Translations under genes and position numbers: made by a program
The notes under the pieces: generated by a model
Told to the model about the DNA's origin: nothing
The model's database searches: none
What the model saw: the letters and a program-made list of their open reading frames with translations, nothing else
In this document: piece after piece, positions 34,316 through 45,800 of the stretch
How positions within the stretch are numbered: the stretch's first letter is position 1
How the letters are laid out: each line of letters opens with the position of its first letter
Assembly: GCA_948567375.1 (NCBI GenBank)
Contig: OX419761.1
Location: 60,797,089 to 60,861,088 of the forward strand
Source of the DNA: Lunularia cruciata
Lineage: Eukaryota > Streptophyta > Marchantiopsida > Lunulariales > Lunulariaceae
DNA: 64,000 bases
Direction of reading: 5' to 3'

Positions 34316-34525
34316 TTGAAGCTTCTCAAGAAGTTTCCTTGAGCCGCTTTCTTGGAGTGCAAGCCAAGTTAACTAGGAAGCTTCTCAAGAAGCTTCCTTC
34401 TAGAAGACGCCTACTTGGCGTGCAAGCTAAGCTAGTTAGAAGCTTCTAGAAGCTTCCTTCTAGAAGCTACCTGCTTAGGGCGCAAGTTAACTAGTTGGGA
34501 AGCTTCCTAAGAAGCTTCTTAGATG
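34316..34525 (-). promoter_or_regulatory. Heat-shock-element array in chromovirus U3
   Basis: The stretch 34439-34456 reads GAAGCTTCTAGAAGCTTC, four consecutive inverted GAA/TTC units with 2-base spacing, a perfect match to the heat-shock factor site nGAAnnTTCnnGAAnnTTC. A further TTCTAGAA pair follows at once, and additional GAAGCTTC modules lie at about 34317, 34378, 34390 and 34500-34520. All are upstream of the TATA box on the transcribed strand. Response to heat is inferred from the motif and from the precedent of the Arabidopsis ONSEN LTR. Confidence 0.7.
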
Positions 34526-34614
34526 CTTCTAGAATATTCTAGGCTATTTTGTCTTATTCTCTACTTCGTAAGCCCGACTAACTTCGTCACTAAACTCCAT
34601 ATTGTTACAATAGC

Positions 34615-35124
34615 TGTCACGCCATTTGTAGTTCCACATCTAGATGCTCGGACACTGGAGTTCCAGTGATAGTAGTTAGAGTTATTCTAGTAGTTTCTCA
34701 GAGACTACTTTCCGAAGGTCAGATTTGGTGTTCGGGGTACTGACTTCACGGTGGGGCACACCGTCACTTTGCACCATTTGCACCGTTGAGTGTGCCGTCA
34801 GCGGGACCATTAGGGTTTCAGTGCTAGCTCGAGTCCAGGGGGTATAGTTTCGATGTTGAGCCTTTGAGTTCTTGGCTATGGTGGACAGAGGCCGGCAAAC
34901 GTCACCTGGATTCTCTATGCTTGAGTGGGTGTGACTTGACTGTAATCAGTGTCCAATTGTTAGAGTGACAGATCAAGTATTGATCTGAATTGAATTGAGA
35001 GTGTTAAGCAATCTAATATTGTGGCACTTTAGAGTCTATGTATGACTTATATGTGAGTTGTGCTTCTATAGTGTATGATGTTGACAGCGATGTATGTTGT
35101 GTAGCGATGTATAGACGCACGACA
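34615..35124 (+). repeat. 3' LTR of element E, second segment
   Basis: TGTCACGCCATTTG... matches the 5' repeat at 22881, then continues with a second TGTGGCACTTTAGAG segment (35028-35124) ending CACGACA. TGTC...GACA ends and the AAAT flanks suggest 35124 as the outer boundary. The presence of the TGTGGC segment on both sides of the TGTCAC part makes the exact LTR definition uncertain. Confidence 0.65.
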
Positions 35125-35721
35125 AAATAGAGGCTATAACATCAAGAAATGTGTCATGTAAATTTTAATTCCTTTGCTATAAATTTAATTGGAAAGTTCT
35201 CCTTATTACACTATGAAAGTATTAGAATAGTGTGAATTAGAATGGTGTACTTTGAATCTTAATCTCTTTGTTATAATTTTATTTGGAAAATTTTTGTTAC
35301 TCAATTTTAAATTATGTCAATTTTTTACAATTATTTAAAAATGTTTGCTCATAGAATATTCTGTGACATATAATAATAGTTCTTATATTTAAAACCTTGA
35401 TATTGTATTTAGAAAATCCTCTTTGTTTACATTAGTATTTACACTATACAATTCTTATATTAGTAATGGCATAATCATGTGTCCATAAGTTTAGAGTGAT
35501 GGACGGAGTCACCTTTCCATTATTTTGGGTGTGCAATAAAATATTCCAAGATTTTTAATTTTTGAATAAATTTAAATTTTATTAATCATAGATTGAATTA
35601 TAATTGTTCATTAAATTTTTATTTTTAAATAATTAAATAAAAATGATTTAAATTTTTAATTATGATTAGGAGGAAATAAATTTTTAAGCAAATAAGACTG
35701 TCAAATGTCAATTTTTAAATG
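35125..35721. other. AT-rich spacer
   Basis: About 600 bp of strongly AT-rich DNA with no open frame, LTR end or recognisable motif. Confidence 0.6.
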
Positions 35722-38700
35722 ATTAAGTTCCATGGGAATTTAATTTGAAAATTTTGGAGACGGAAATTGAAAGTTATGAAAGTTTATAGATTTTAGGGTT
35801 GTGAGAGAGATTGTTTTCTTATGTGAGTTGGGATGTGAGGGGTTGTGGTTTTGCAGATATGGGGAGATATGGAGAGGAGTATCATGTGTTACTATCATTA
35901 TTCTTGTGCTAGCCATGGCTACACCTTCCCATGTGGGGTCGCCTAGAGCGGGTCGGGATACACCATGCCCGGTGTGTCACCGACGCTTTACCTCGCAAGG
36001 GGTAAAGACCCATGTGGGAAGGATGCACAAGGACTATGATTGGACCACTTGGGATGCCCACGGGAGACAAGCGACCACATCGACAGCAGTGACACTCGGG
36101 ATTACGCACGCTTCTTCTATACCTTCGTTGATCGTTCCAGGGATACCGATCGAGTCGTGGGAGTGGTTAGCTTCTCAGGCGGGTTGCATTTTGGGGTTAT
36201 TTGAGACTAGTTTTCCATGTCCACGTCTATTCCATAGGCTACCCCGCACACTCCATGATGAGGCTAGACAGGCTTTTCGCCTACCACTGGATCGTTTGGC
36301 ACGTGATCCCTTGGACGAGTTAGCGTGGTTCCTATTCCTCCTACTCCCTCGATGGTGTCTTCGTTATGCTAGAGGGGGACGTGCGGGGCATAGAGAGGTG
36401 GCGGCTAGATTTCGTCGATTCCGAGCGGGGGATTGGGCAGCCCTTCAGGAGGAGTCTGTTAGGGCTACACGATTTAGGAGACAGACATCGCCACAGGATA
36501 CCATAGATTCCACTCGATTACGACGATGTAGGACATTGGGTCAGGCGGGAGAGTTTAGTAGAGCAGCACGAGCGCTACACCCTCTGTCTATAGCGAGTCC
36601 TACTGATGAGACCATCTCTTCCCTACGCTCATTGCATCCTATAGCAGTAGAGGGACTACCACTAGAGGTCTTAGATTATCAGCCTTTATGTCTTGATAGG
36701 TCGCTATTTGCACAAGCATTGTGCACTGCCCCTCGCCTTTCCTCAGGAGGCTTGTCAGGGATGGTTTATGAGCACCTTAGAGATTGCTTCCAGGCAGATG
36801 ATCCTTCTAGTGGTTTTACCGAGTTGTTTCAGGTGGCTGCAGCAGTAGCGAGAGGAGATATTCCTATGTCTGTTAGTCGGGTCTTAGGTGCTAGTCGACT
36901 TCTCGCGATCGAGAAGGACACGGGAGGCATTAGACCGATTGCTATTGGAGAGATCTTTTTGCGTTTGGTCAGTCGTACCATTGTCCTTCAACATCGTTCT
37001 CACTTTTGACAGCACCTTAGTCCACATCAGTTTGGAGTAGCTACACCTGGAGGATGTGAGGCTATATCTCTAGGCATTAGAGCACTCCTAGATATCCATC
37101 CGGAGTGGGTCGTCCTACAGGTGGACGTTGAGAACGCTTTTAATAGCGTCTCACGTGCATCCATCTTTAGAGAGCTTAGGGAGGCTAGTGGATCCTTGGC
37201 GAGTCTCATTCCTTTTGTGCGGTCTTTTTATGGCTCTCCTGCTTCCCTTTACTACCAGCATGGTGGTTCACAAGAGGGAGTCACCGTCTTGGAGTCAGCT
37301 GTTGGTACACGTCAGGGAGATCCTTTGGGGGGGCCCTTATTTGCCATGGCTCACTTTAGAGCTCTCTTGTCTACTACTTTGGCCATGCCAGGTTGTGTAT
37401 TTCCATCCTTGGCAGATGATACACACATCGTAGGCCCTGTAGATCAGATTAGGCAGGCCTTTGACTACTTGACTACCGAGCTACATCTAGTAGGCTTGAG
37501 AGTCAAGGTGTCAAAGTGTAGGGCATGGTCCCCTTTAGGTATCCCTCCCCACCTTGAGCTTCCAGAGGGGTGTATCACATCCACAGAGGGACTTCGTGTA
37601 CTTGGAGTGCCAGTAGGATCGGAGGATTTTGTCACACGCTTCTTGGACGCTGCTCTTGCAGAGGATGTTCTCCATGTGGATGACCTTCCATTACTAGGAG
37701 ATCCGCAGGTGGCATTTGGTATACTCTCTTCCAGTATTGCTCGTCGACCATCCTACCTCATCCGTATAGTTCCCCCCTCATCGTCCTTCCTATCACGTCT
37801 GAGAGCATTTGATAGGAGGATTATGGGAGTCTTTGGTGATATTATTGGACCAGGGACTTTTGAGTGTGTGACAGGGGATTTGGCACGTAGACAGACGGCT
37901 CTACCGATCTCATGTGGTGGGGTTGGCTTGCTTTCTATGGAGGAGATGGCACCTATAGCGTTTTTGGGTAGTTGGGCTCTCTCGGCATCCCTACTTGCAT
38001 CTCGTTTTGTGGTTGCTGATAGGCCGGTTTTGGAGACTTATGTGACAGAGGTGGAGGGAGGATCCTTTTCTCTCCAGGTGTTATTGCGGCAGACAAGAGA
38101 TAGTCTATCTTCACGAGCACGAGAGGGTTTTCCACCGTTTGCTTCACTATCGTCAGATTGGACTAGAGGTCTACAGTCTTCCTTGATGGAGCGACAGTGT
38201 GAGCATACGCTACATTCTCTCTTAGTTGACTCGTCCATTCCTCACGCTACTAGAGCACGTCTACGCTCTTGCTCCGGCAAGGGTGCAGGCTCGTGGATCC
38301 TAGCTCGACCATGCATTAGGGCTTTCCGACTCGCACCGGCTACTTTCTCTACAGCGATGAGGTTTCGCCTAGGTTTGGTCCACCCATCTGCATCTTCACT
38401 ACTCACTTGTGAGTGTGGTTCTACACTAGATGCAGGGGCGGTCCACATGACACGGTGTCCTTTTGGAGGACAGAGGATAGCTACCCATGATGCCATTAGA
38501 GACATAGTGTTTGCTATGGCACGAGAGAGTGGATACTTGGCTTGGAGGGAGCGTTCGTATGCGTTGCAGACGACACGTGTCAGGGCAGACTTATACTTGG
38601 TCCGAGATGATCAGGTGACAGTAGCGGATGTCGTGGTGACGGACCCTACGCGAGATACAGTTTCGGAGGGAGTGATTACCCATCCTCCGGGGTGGGCGGC

Positions 38701-39080
38701 GAGTGCAGCAGCAGGTCGCAAGGTCTCCAAGTACAGGGGCATGCAGCGAGGTCACCTCTTTGTTCCTCTAGCCTTGGAGTTATATGGAGCGATGGACACG
38801 GCATTTGACACATTTGTCAGGGAGTGCACGAGGGCTTATCATGTTAGGCGGCAGGGGGTACCACTCTCACTCTCATACTTTGTAGCTTACTTTAGACAAC
38901 GTGTATCCATTGCTCTACAGAGGGCAGTGGCTGGTGCAATCCATAGGAGAGCAATCACATTAGGTGATGTTTCTTCGGATGCTCCAGTTGTGTGTAGACC
39001 GTACGACTTGCATAGCTCGGATATCTTAGGTGCGGTAGGGCAGATTTCTCCTACAGACTCTATTGGGGCTTAGCCCCATG
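35722..39080 (+). mobile_element. R2-like non-LTR retrotransposon, copy 1
   Basis: Homologous to the minus-strand copy at 42804-46217 from ATTAAGTTCCATGGGAATTTAA (about 35722) to the end of the coding frame. No LTRs. One frame encodes C2H2 finger, RT, CCHC motif and restriction-like endonuclease. The 5' untranslated part is about 190 bp. The 3' end is not sharply defined: homology between the two copies stops at about 39060, and no poly(A) tail is seen. A GGGGCTTAGCCCC palindrome overlaps the stop codon. Confidence 0.8.
35915..39073 (+). pseudogene. R2-like ORF: C2H2 finger, reverse transcriptase, CCHC, restriction-like endonuclease (one stop)
   Basis: A single frame of about 1,052 residues from the ATG at 35915, interrupted only by TGA at 37007 where copy 2 has CGA. 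Residues about 15-35: finger CPVCHRRFTSQGVKTHVGRMH (C-x2-C-x11-H-x4-H). RT: IRPIAIGEIFLRLVSR; LQVDVENAFNSV (catalytic Asp); GTRQGDPLGGPLFA; SLADDTHIV (the Asp pair; Leu-Ala instead of the usual Tyr/Phe-Ala). C-terminal: CECGSTLDAGAVHMTRC (CCHC type), then RADLYLVRDD, VADVVVTDP and GRKVSKY, which fit the R2-type PD-(D/E)xK endonuclease with Ala for Pro. This enzyme class nicks a target and primes reverse transcription there. Apart from the one stop the frame looks functional, so this insertion is young. Confidence 0.85.
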
Positions 39081-39873
39081 TTACCTTTTTTGTCTCTCCC
39101 TTGGACGGCTTGATGGGGTCTTCCCATCCTTCACTTTTCCTACATTTTTCCTACGCGGTCGCCTTTTTTGTTGTTTTTTGTATTTTTAAATAAATAAGAG
39201 TTTACTAAGTGTAAACATGTCAGGTAAACACGTGTCATTATCAAGAGGTTTTACTATGTAGCGCATTGAGTTTAGACTATCAACACGGCTCGATATGTGT
39301 ATATCTGCACGGGGGATGTGACTGACCCATTTAGAAACCGAGTGTGAACTCAGGTTGGTACTACATTGTTGTAATAGCTGAAACTAACACTATGCTTTCG
39401 ACTTTTTAGACTTAGATGTTTGAGCTCGATAGAGCATAGCCCGTTCCATTTGACTAACTCATTAAGAAACGTATTCATGTTTTCCCGTTTTCTAAGGGAC
39501 ACCTAGTAGAAAGGTAGTACTTACAGTTCAGCGGGATTCATCGCGAACTAATTTATCCACATATCTTTAGAGATGTACTATATAAAGAGTATCTCTTACA
39601 AGTTTTTATCTTCAGAAGTACTTCAGGATAAAATCGCAAGATCCCAGATACATTGCGAGGAGACTGCAAATACTTATAAGCCTGTGGCCTTTATATAGTA
39701 TCTCTTGACATCTCAATGATAGCCGCCTAACACATACGGTTTGTCCTGGAAATGTAATCATGTCTCATAAACGCGATGCACCGATGCACTGAACGCAGCT
39801 ATAGGGCACCAGAACAAAAGTATGCTACAAAGGGACAAGCCTACAACAGCTCTGGGGGAGCGCTGATGACTGT
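39081..39873. other. Non-coding flank of R2-like copy 1
   Basis: T-rich start (to about 39190), which may be the 3' untranslated end of the R2-like element, then sequence with no confident gene or repeat. Confidence 0.45.
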
Positions 39874-40101
39874 ACTGAGAATATACACATTTTCTTGCCT
39901 CGCAAAAGAGTTGGATTTCTTGAAACATTGTCTGCAAACGCTCCAATACATCTGTGTGCGACAATATCCATCCACGACAACTTTCTGACTGAGAATATAC
40001 ACATTTTCTTGCCTCACAAAAGAGTTGATTTCTTGAAACATTGTCTGCAACGCTCCAATACATCTGTGGGCGACAAATCTCCATCCACGACAACTTTCTG
40101 A
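39874..40101. repeat. Two-copy tandem duplication, 114-bp unit
   Basis: ACTGAGAATATACACATTTT starts at 39874 and again at 39988. The two units differ at only a few positions, with small indels (for example GGATTTC against GATTTC). A recent local duplication. No coding meaning is seen. Confidence 0.9.
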
Positions 40102-40577
40102 GTTTCTACATCACATTTTACCGTGTCCACACCTGCATTTTACAGGGCAAGCCAATGTCAGTTGATGATTACGAAAGCCTTATTTTGCACATCATGAATT
40201 TACGAAACTTTTGCCGCAGATGCTGCAACCAATCTTTTAGGTACTTTACGAAGCCTGCATAACTCATGGCCAGCATTGATAACCAACTTTCAATTACGTA
40301 TTTAGATGTCACAGCAACGCTCCAAGGTTACGAATTTTTTAATCTCTTTCGTTTCCATCATGTATCCTGTTGCTTCGGACCATTGCGGTGCATATGCCTA
40401 CTCGCAGGTAGAGTAAGAGTTTCATACCAGGGGTTTCTCCCAAGTAGGTAACGATTCTCTCCTCACACGCCTCGCAGCACACGGGAACCTGCACCTCTAC
40501 ATGCTGGATGCACCCAACGACCGACAAACATTGTTCACATATCAGCCACATATATACATAGAGCACAGAAAAGTGGT

Positions 40578-41285
40578 TCATATTATGTCAAGAAGTACAT
40601 TGCGTTGGCCGGGCTTCTCTCGCACCAATGCACTCACATGTTTGCCGTCTTCGGGAGGCTTTCCCTCTTCACCTTGTGGTCGGGGAGGAGCGCTGTGCAG
40701 CCTTCCAATTGGAGGATACGGTTCAAAGTGTCCGTCTGGATAGCGTAAGCCTGGGATGGGCATGTGCGGGTCGACCTGCAGTGGATGTGGTGGTGGAGTA
40801 GGAGGAGGATGAACGTAGTATCGAGGCCGATTAGCTTCAGCTCGCTCGTGCAAGTACTCATGGGGAGGTGGATCATGGACACCGGGTATAGGCACCGGAG
40901 CATAACCTTTGGGAGGGTAAGGCTCACGCCTGCGGTCGTGCGGATAGTTTGGAGGAGGTAAACCACGTGCAGGAATATGGTGTGGCGGGGTTGATGGTGT
41001 GTATGGCTGGGGAATAACGTAATCAACGTAGTGCCCGGGGGTCAATTTCACTGGCGCTGCAGCTGAATCTGGGTAGTCAGCAGGATCTTCATCTCGACCA
41101 TTCCACCACTGTGCAAACAGTAGAAGGTTGAAACACGACAATTGATGAAAAGTAGCGACTTCAGAACCCAACTTCAGAACCCATCTACCGATCACAATTA
41201 CTTTAGCCGCAATTCTTATTCACGTTCGACAAGACAATCATGGCACACAGAAATTTCTTACCTCAGTCGCTCGTAAGTGAGCCAT
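40578..41285 (-). CDS. Candidate host gene: proline-rich protein with one intron
   Basis: Not recognised. Proposed exon 1 is 41285-41262 (ATG, MAHLRATE), the intron 41261-41109 (153 bp; donor GAG/GTAAGA, acceptor TTTGCACAG), and exon 2 41108-40578, giving about 184 residues and keeping the frame. An in-frame TAG lies upstream of this ATG. The protein starts acidic (EWWNGRDEDPADYPDS), then has LTPGHYVDYVIPQPY and a long Pro/His/Tyr-rich tail with repeated PPP, IPGLRYPDG and PIPGVHDPPPHEY-like phrases, ending RNVLLDII. No signal peptide or membrane segment is evident. It lies in the only segment with host-like composition, between the two R2-like elements. Splice sites are predicted by eye; further 5' exons are possible (candidate acceptor near 41370). 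Confidence 0.5.
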
Positions 41286-42602
41286 CGCGAACCCGTGCCC
41301 ACAGTGGTGAAGAGGTGTTGAGCTGAACTCGGCCTGTCCACACTATCTGCGTTTGGTCTTAAATGGCACCAGTCTGCAGAAGAAAAACCATTCACTTGCT
41401 TGGCAAGAGAGAATTGCTGCGAGGACTCGCACAACAATCGCTGTAAGAAATGAGGAGCATGGAGACAATTAGAAACCAATTCTGGATGACAAATTAAAGC
41501 ATACACGGTCTGTGTTTGTATGAATTTTGAAGTCGACAACCGGAGCTGCGTTGCAAGCGGATCTGAGTGTGACTTTACACTGGATAGGAATTGTAAACGC
41601 TTTACGTCGGGCCGACGACAAGACGAAACTTGGTCTCACGTACTTTAGTGCTACATGCCAAGGTTGCATTGGTCAACCTGACATAGAAATCATGTCTGAG
41701 CCCAGACGTCTTAACTGATTAGTGGTAGTTGGGAAGCATACGACGTGGTTAAATGACAATGGTTGAGGGTTGACGTGGCCTCGGATATTCTGTCGCTGCG
41801 CGGCGCGTAGAAGAGTTAGATAAGTTCTTGAACTGCATCGTACGAGATTGTATGCAGCAGTCCAAAGCGTAGCCGTCAGTTGCGAGGCAGTGCGACACCT
41901 CATGTTGGACTACAGATACGCCATTAATCTTGACCTAGATGCTATTGTGTCATCAAATGTGTCAACCTTCTTGTTTAAAGAATAGTTTCTTGGTACATTT
42001 GAACAGACTATGAGAATATAAATGATTAAAACCTATATGGACGACATCAATTACTTTTGTTTCAATTTGTATTTAAATTATTTGATTAATATTGAAATCG
42101 GCCAACAAATTCAATGTGAACTCGTGAGCTAATATTTCTAGAATGTTATTTGAGGTTTGAGGTTCCATTGCAGCTTTGTAAAGGTACTTCACTGCTAAGT
42201 TGTGAATGAAACTCTCATTAATATATTATATATATTACTTAATTTGGCAAGGGAGCGAGTTAACCTCAGTGGTGGAAATGGTGGAATCTTTTTGCAACTT
42301 TTTCGTATACTCAGTATATATCCATGACACAACTTAGTGCCATGGATAAACATCCAAACTTATTCTTTAGCCAATGTTGATCTCTAAGGGACCCGCAATC
42401 GGACCAATTGATGGTGGGACTCCAATCCATTCTCAAGACAGTGTGTCCCCCAAATATCACTCAATCCCTCACGTAGTACAAGATGTTGAGAAGAGGTACA
42501 CATCAGAGGAAGCTTCATTAAAGCGAGTCCGTTTGGAAGAAGATAAGTAGCCGATGTTAGATCCTATATGAGGCATTGGACACCTAGGCGCTTGGACCAA
42601 AT
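41286..42602. other. Region upstream of the candidate gene
   Basis: Short open stretches on both strands (to 93 codons) without recognisable motifs; could include a promoter, 5' exons or another decayed gene. 41930-42300 is AT-rich. Around 42380-42560 a protein-like stretch is broken by stops. Confidence 0.4.
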
Positions 42603-42803
42603 TAGAAAGTGCACTATTGAAATAGTAAACCCAAAAATACACAAAATTGTACTCAAGCTTGCGCTCAAGTGAGTTGAGCTATATTGGGAAGGAAAGAACG
42701 GTCTGAACATTGTTAGCAGTATGCGCTTCAAGCATACATTTGACAGTCCATCATAACCTTAAAGACTCTCAATAGGAGAGAAACTCGGAGAGTAGATAAA
42801 AGG
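42603..42803 (+). repeat. Partial unit of the about 200-bp tandem repeat
   Basis: GAACATTGTTAGCA...CATACATTTGACAGTCCATCA...GGAGAGAAA...GGAGAG is the same phrase order found in the units at 46514-47560. It borders the 3' end of R2-like copy 2, showing that this copy sits within or beside the array. Confidence 0.7.
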
Positions 42804-45800
42804 AGTCTGTATGAGAAATCTGCCCTACCGCAGCTAAGATATCCGAGCTATGCAAGTCGTTCCGTCTACATGCAACTGGAGCATCCGAAGAAACATCACC
42901 TAATGTGATTGCTCTCCTATGGATTGCACCAGCCACTGCCCTCTGTAGAGTGATGGACACACGTTGTCTACCTAATGTGATTGCTCTCCTATGGATTGCA
43001 CCAGCCACTGCCCTCTGTAGAGCAATGGACACACGCTGTCTAAAATATACTACAAAGTATGAGAGTGAGAGTGGTACCCCCTGACGCCTAACATGATAAG
43101 CTCTCGTGCACTCCCTGACAAATGTGTCAAATGCGGTGTCCATCGCTCCATATAACTCCAAGGCTAGAGGAACAAAGAGGTGACCTCGCTGCATGCCCCA
43201 ATACTTGGAGACCTTCCGACCTGCTGCTGCACTCGCCGCCCACCCCGGAGGATGGGTAATCACTCCCTCCAAAACTGTATCCCGCGTAGGGTCCATGAGC
43301 ATGACATCCGCTACTATCACCTGATCATCTCGGACCAAGTATAAGTCTGCCCTGACACGTGTCGTTTGCAACGCATACGAAAGCTCCCTCCAAGCCAAGT
43401 ATCCACTCTCTCGCGCCATAGCAAACACTATGTCTCTAATGGCATCATGGGTAGCTATCCTCTGTCCTCCAAAAGGACACCGTGTCATGTGGACCGCCGC
43501 TACATCTAGTGTAGAACCACACTCACAAGTGAGTAATGAAGATGTAGATGGGTGGACCAAACCTAGGCAAAACCTCATCGTTGTAGAGAAAGTAGCCGGT
43601 GCGAGTCGAAAAGCCCTAATGCATGGTCGAGCTAGGATCCACGAGCCTACACCCTTGCCGGAGCAAGAGCGTAGACATGCTCTAGTAGCCTGAGGAATGG
43701 ACGAGTCAACTAAGAGAGAATGTAGCGTATGCTCACACTGTCGCTCCATCAAGGAAGACTATAGACCTCTAGTCCAATCTGACAATAGTGAAGCAAACAG
43801 TGGAAAACCCTCTCGTGCTCGTGGGGATAGACTATCTCTTGTCTACCGCAATAACACCTGGAGAGAAAAGGATCCTCCTTCCACCTCTGTCACATAAGTC
43901 TCCAAAACCGGCCTATCAACAACCACAAAATGAGAGGAAAGTAGGGGTGCCGAGAGAGCCAAACTACCCAAAAATGCTATAGGTGCCATCTCCTCCATAG
44001 AAAGCAAGCTAACCCCACCACATGAGATCGGTAGAGCCGTTTGTTTACGTGCCAAATCCCCTATCACACGCTCAAAAGTCCCTGGTCCAATAATATCACC
44101 AAAGACTCTCATGATCCTCCTATCAAATGCTCTCAGACATGATAGGAAGGACGGTGAGGAGGGAACTGTACAAATGAGGTAGGATGGTTGACGAGCAATA
44201 CTGGAAGAGAGTATACCAAATGCCACCTACGGATCTCCTAGTAATGGAAGGTCATCCACATGGAGAACATCCTTTGCAAGGGTAGCGTCCAAGAAGCGTG
44301 TGACAAAATCCTCCGATCCTATTGTCACTCCAAGAACACGAAGTCCATCTGTGGATGTGATACACCACTCTGGAAGCTCAAGGGGAGGGATACCTAAAGG
44401 GGCCATGCCCTACACTTTGACACCTTGACTCTCAAGCCTACTAGATGTAGCTCGGTAGTCAAGTAGTCAAAGGCCTGCCTAATCTGATCTACACGGCCTA
44501 CAATTTGTGTATCATCTACCAAGGAAGGAAATACACAACCTGGCATGGCCAAAGTAGTAGATAGGATAGCTCTAAAGTGAGCCATGGCAAATAAGGGCCC
44601 CCCCAAAGGATCTCCCTGACGTGTACCAACAGCTGACTCCAAGACGGTGACTCCCTCTTGTGAACCACCATGCTGGTAGTAAAGGGAAGCAGGAGAGCCA
44701 TAAAAAGACCGCACAAAAGGAATGAGACTCACCAAGGATCCACCAGCCTCCCTAAGCTCTCTAAAGATAGATGCACGTAAGACGCTATTAAAAGCATTCT
44801 CAACATCCACCTGTAGGACGACCCACTCCGGATGGATATCTAGGAGTGCTCTAATGCCTAGAGATATAGCCTCACATCCTCCAAGTGTAGCTACTCCAAA
44901 CTGATGTGGACTAAGGTGCTGTCGAGAGTGAGAATGATGCTGAAGGACAATGGTACGACTGAACAAACGCAAAAGATCTCTCCAATAGCAATCGGTCTAA
45001 TGCCTCCCGTGTCTTTCTTGATCGCGAGAAGTCGACTAGCACCTAAGACCCGACTAACAAACATAGGAATGTCTCCTCTCGCTACTGCTGCAGCCACCTG
45101 AAACAATTCGGTAAAACCACTAGAAGGATCATTTGTCTGGAAGCAATCTCTAAGGTGCTCATAAACCATCCCTGACAAGCCTCCTGAGGAAAGGCAAGGA
45201 GCAGTGCACAATGCTTGTGCAAATAGCAACCTATCAAGACATAAAGGCTGTTCAGGCTGATAATCTAAGACCTCTAGTGGTAGTCCCTCTACTGCTATAG
45301 GATGCAAGAGCGTAGGGAAGAGATGGTCTCATCAGTAGGACTCGCTATAGACAAAGGGTGTAGCACTCATGCTACTCTACTAAACTCTCTCGCTTGACCC
45401 AATGTCCTACATCATTGTAATTGAGTGGAATCTGTGGTATCTTGTGGCGATGTTTGTCTCCTAAATCGTGTAGCCTTAACAGACTCCTCCTGAAGGGCTG
45501 CCCAATCCCCCGCTCGGAATCAATGAAATCTAGCCGCTACCTCTCTATGCTCCGCATGTCCTCCTCTAGCATAATGAAGACACCATCGAAGGAGTAGAAG
45601 GAATAGGAACCACGCTAACTCGTCCAAGGGATCATGTGCCAAACGATCCAATGGTAGGCGAAAAGCCTGTCTAGCCTCATCATGGAGTGTGCGGTGTAGC
45701 CTATGGAATAGACGTGTACATGGAAAACTAGTCTCAAATAACCCCAAAATGCAACCCGCCTGAGAAGCTAACCACTCTCACGACTCGATCGGTATCCCTG

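Larger units (their letters stand above)
28967..34609 (-). mobile_element. Complete chromovirus copy A (5,643 bp)
   Basis: Two 423-bp LTRs (28967-29389 and 34187-34609), flanked by a perfect duplication ATAGC (28962-28966 and 34610-34614). Minus-strand order: 5' LTR, primer-binding site, gag, protease, repeat linker, RT, RNase H, integrase, chromodomain, polypurine tract, 3' LTR. I count about five differences between the LTRs (about 99% identity), so insertion is fairly recent. It landed in the 3' LTR of element E. The coding region is broken by CGA-to-TGA stops and a few single-base indels. Confidence 0.93.
34187..34609 (-). repeat. 5' LTR of chromovirus A
   Basis: 423 bp, nearly identical to 28967-29389. 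On the minus strand: TGTAACAATATGG start, then GAA/TTC module arrays, then the TATA box, then the R-U5 part, ending GGTCTTTTACA. Confidence 0.92.
22881..35124 (+). mobile_element. Ty3/gypsy element E (PHD-finger pol), split by chromovirus A
   Basis: Plus-strand element with a 5' terminal repeat from 22881 (TGTCACGCC), gag, a pol lacking protease and the RT N-terminus, a PHD finger, a polypurine tract (about 28861-28870) and 3' repeat sequence at 28871-28966 and 34615-35124, the two parts separated by the 5.6-kb chromovirus A. AAAT flanks both outer ends (22877-22880 and 35125-35128), a plausible short target duplication. Terminal inverted TGTC/GACA supports 35124 as the right end. The internal deletion makes this copy non-autonomous. 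Confidence 0.75.

Noticed and set aside
39776-40262. Short frames with similar sequences on both strands
   Set aside because: Explained by the 114-bp tandem duplication; no start context, motif or splice structure.
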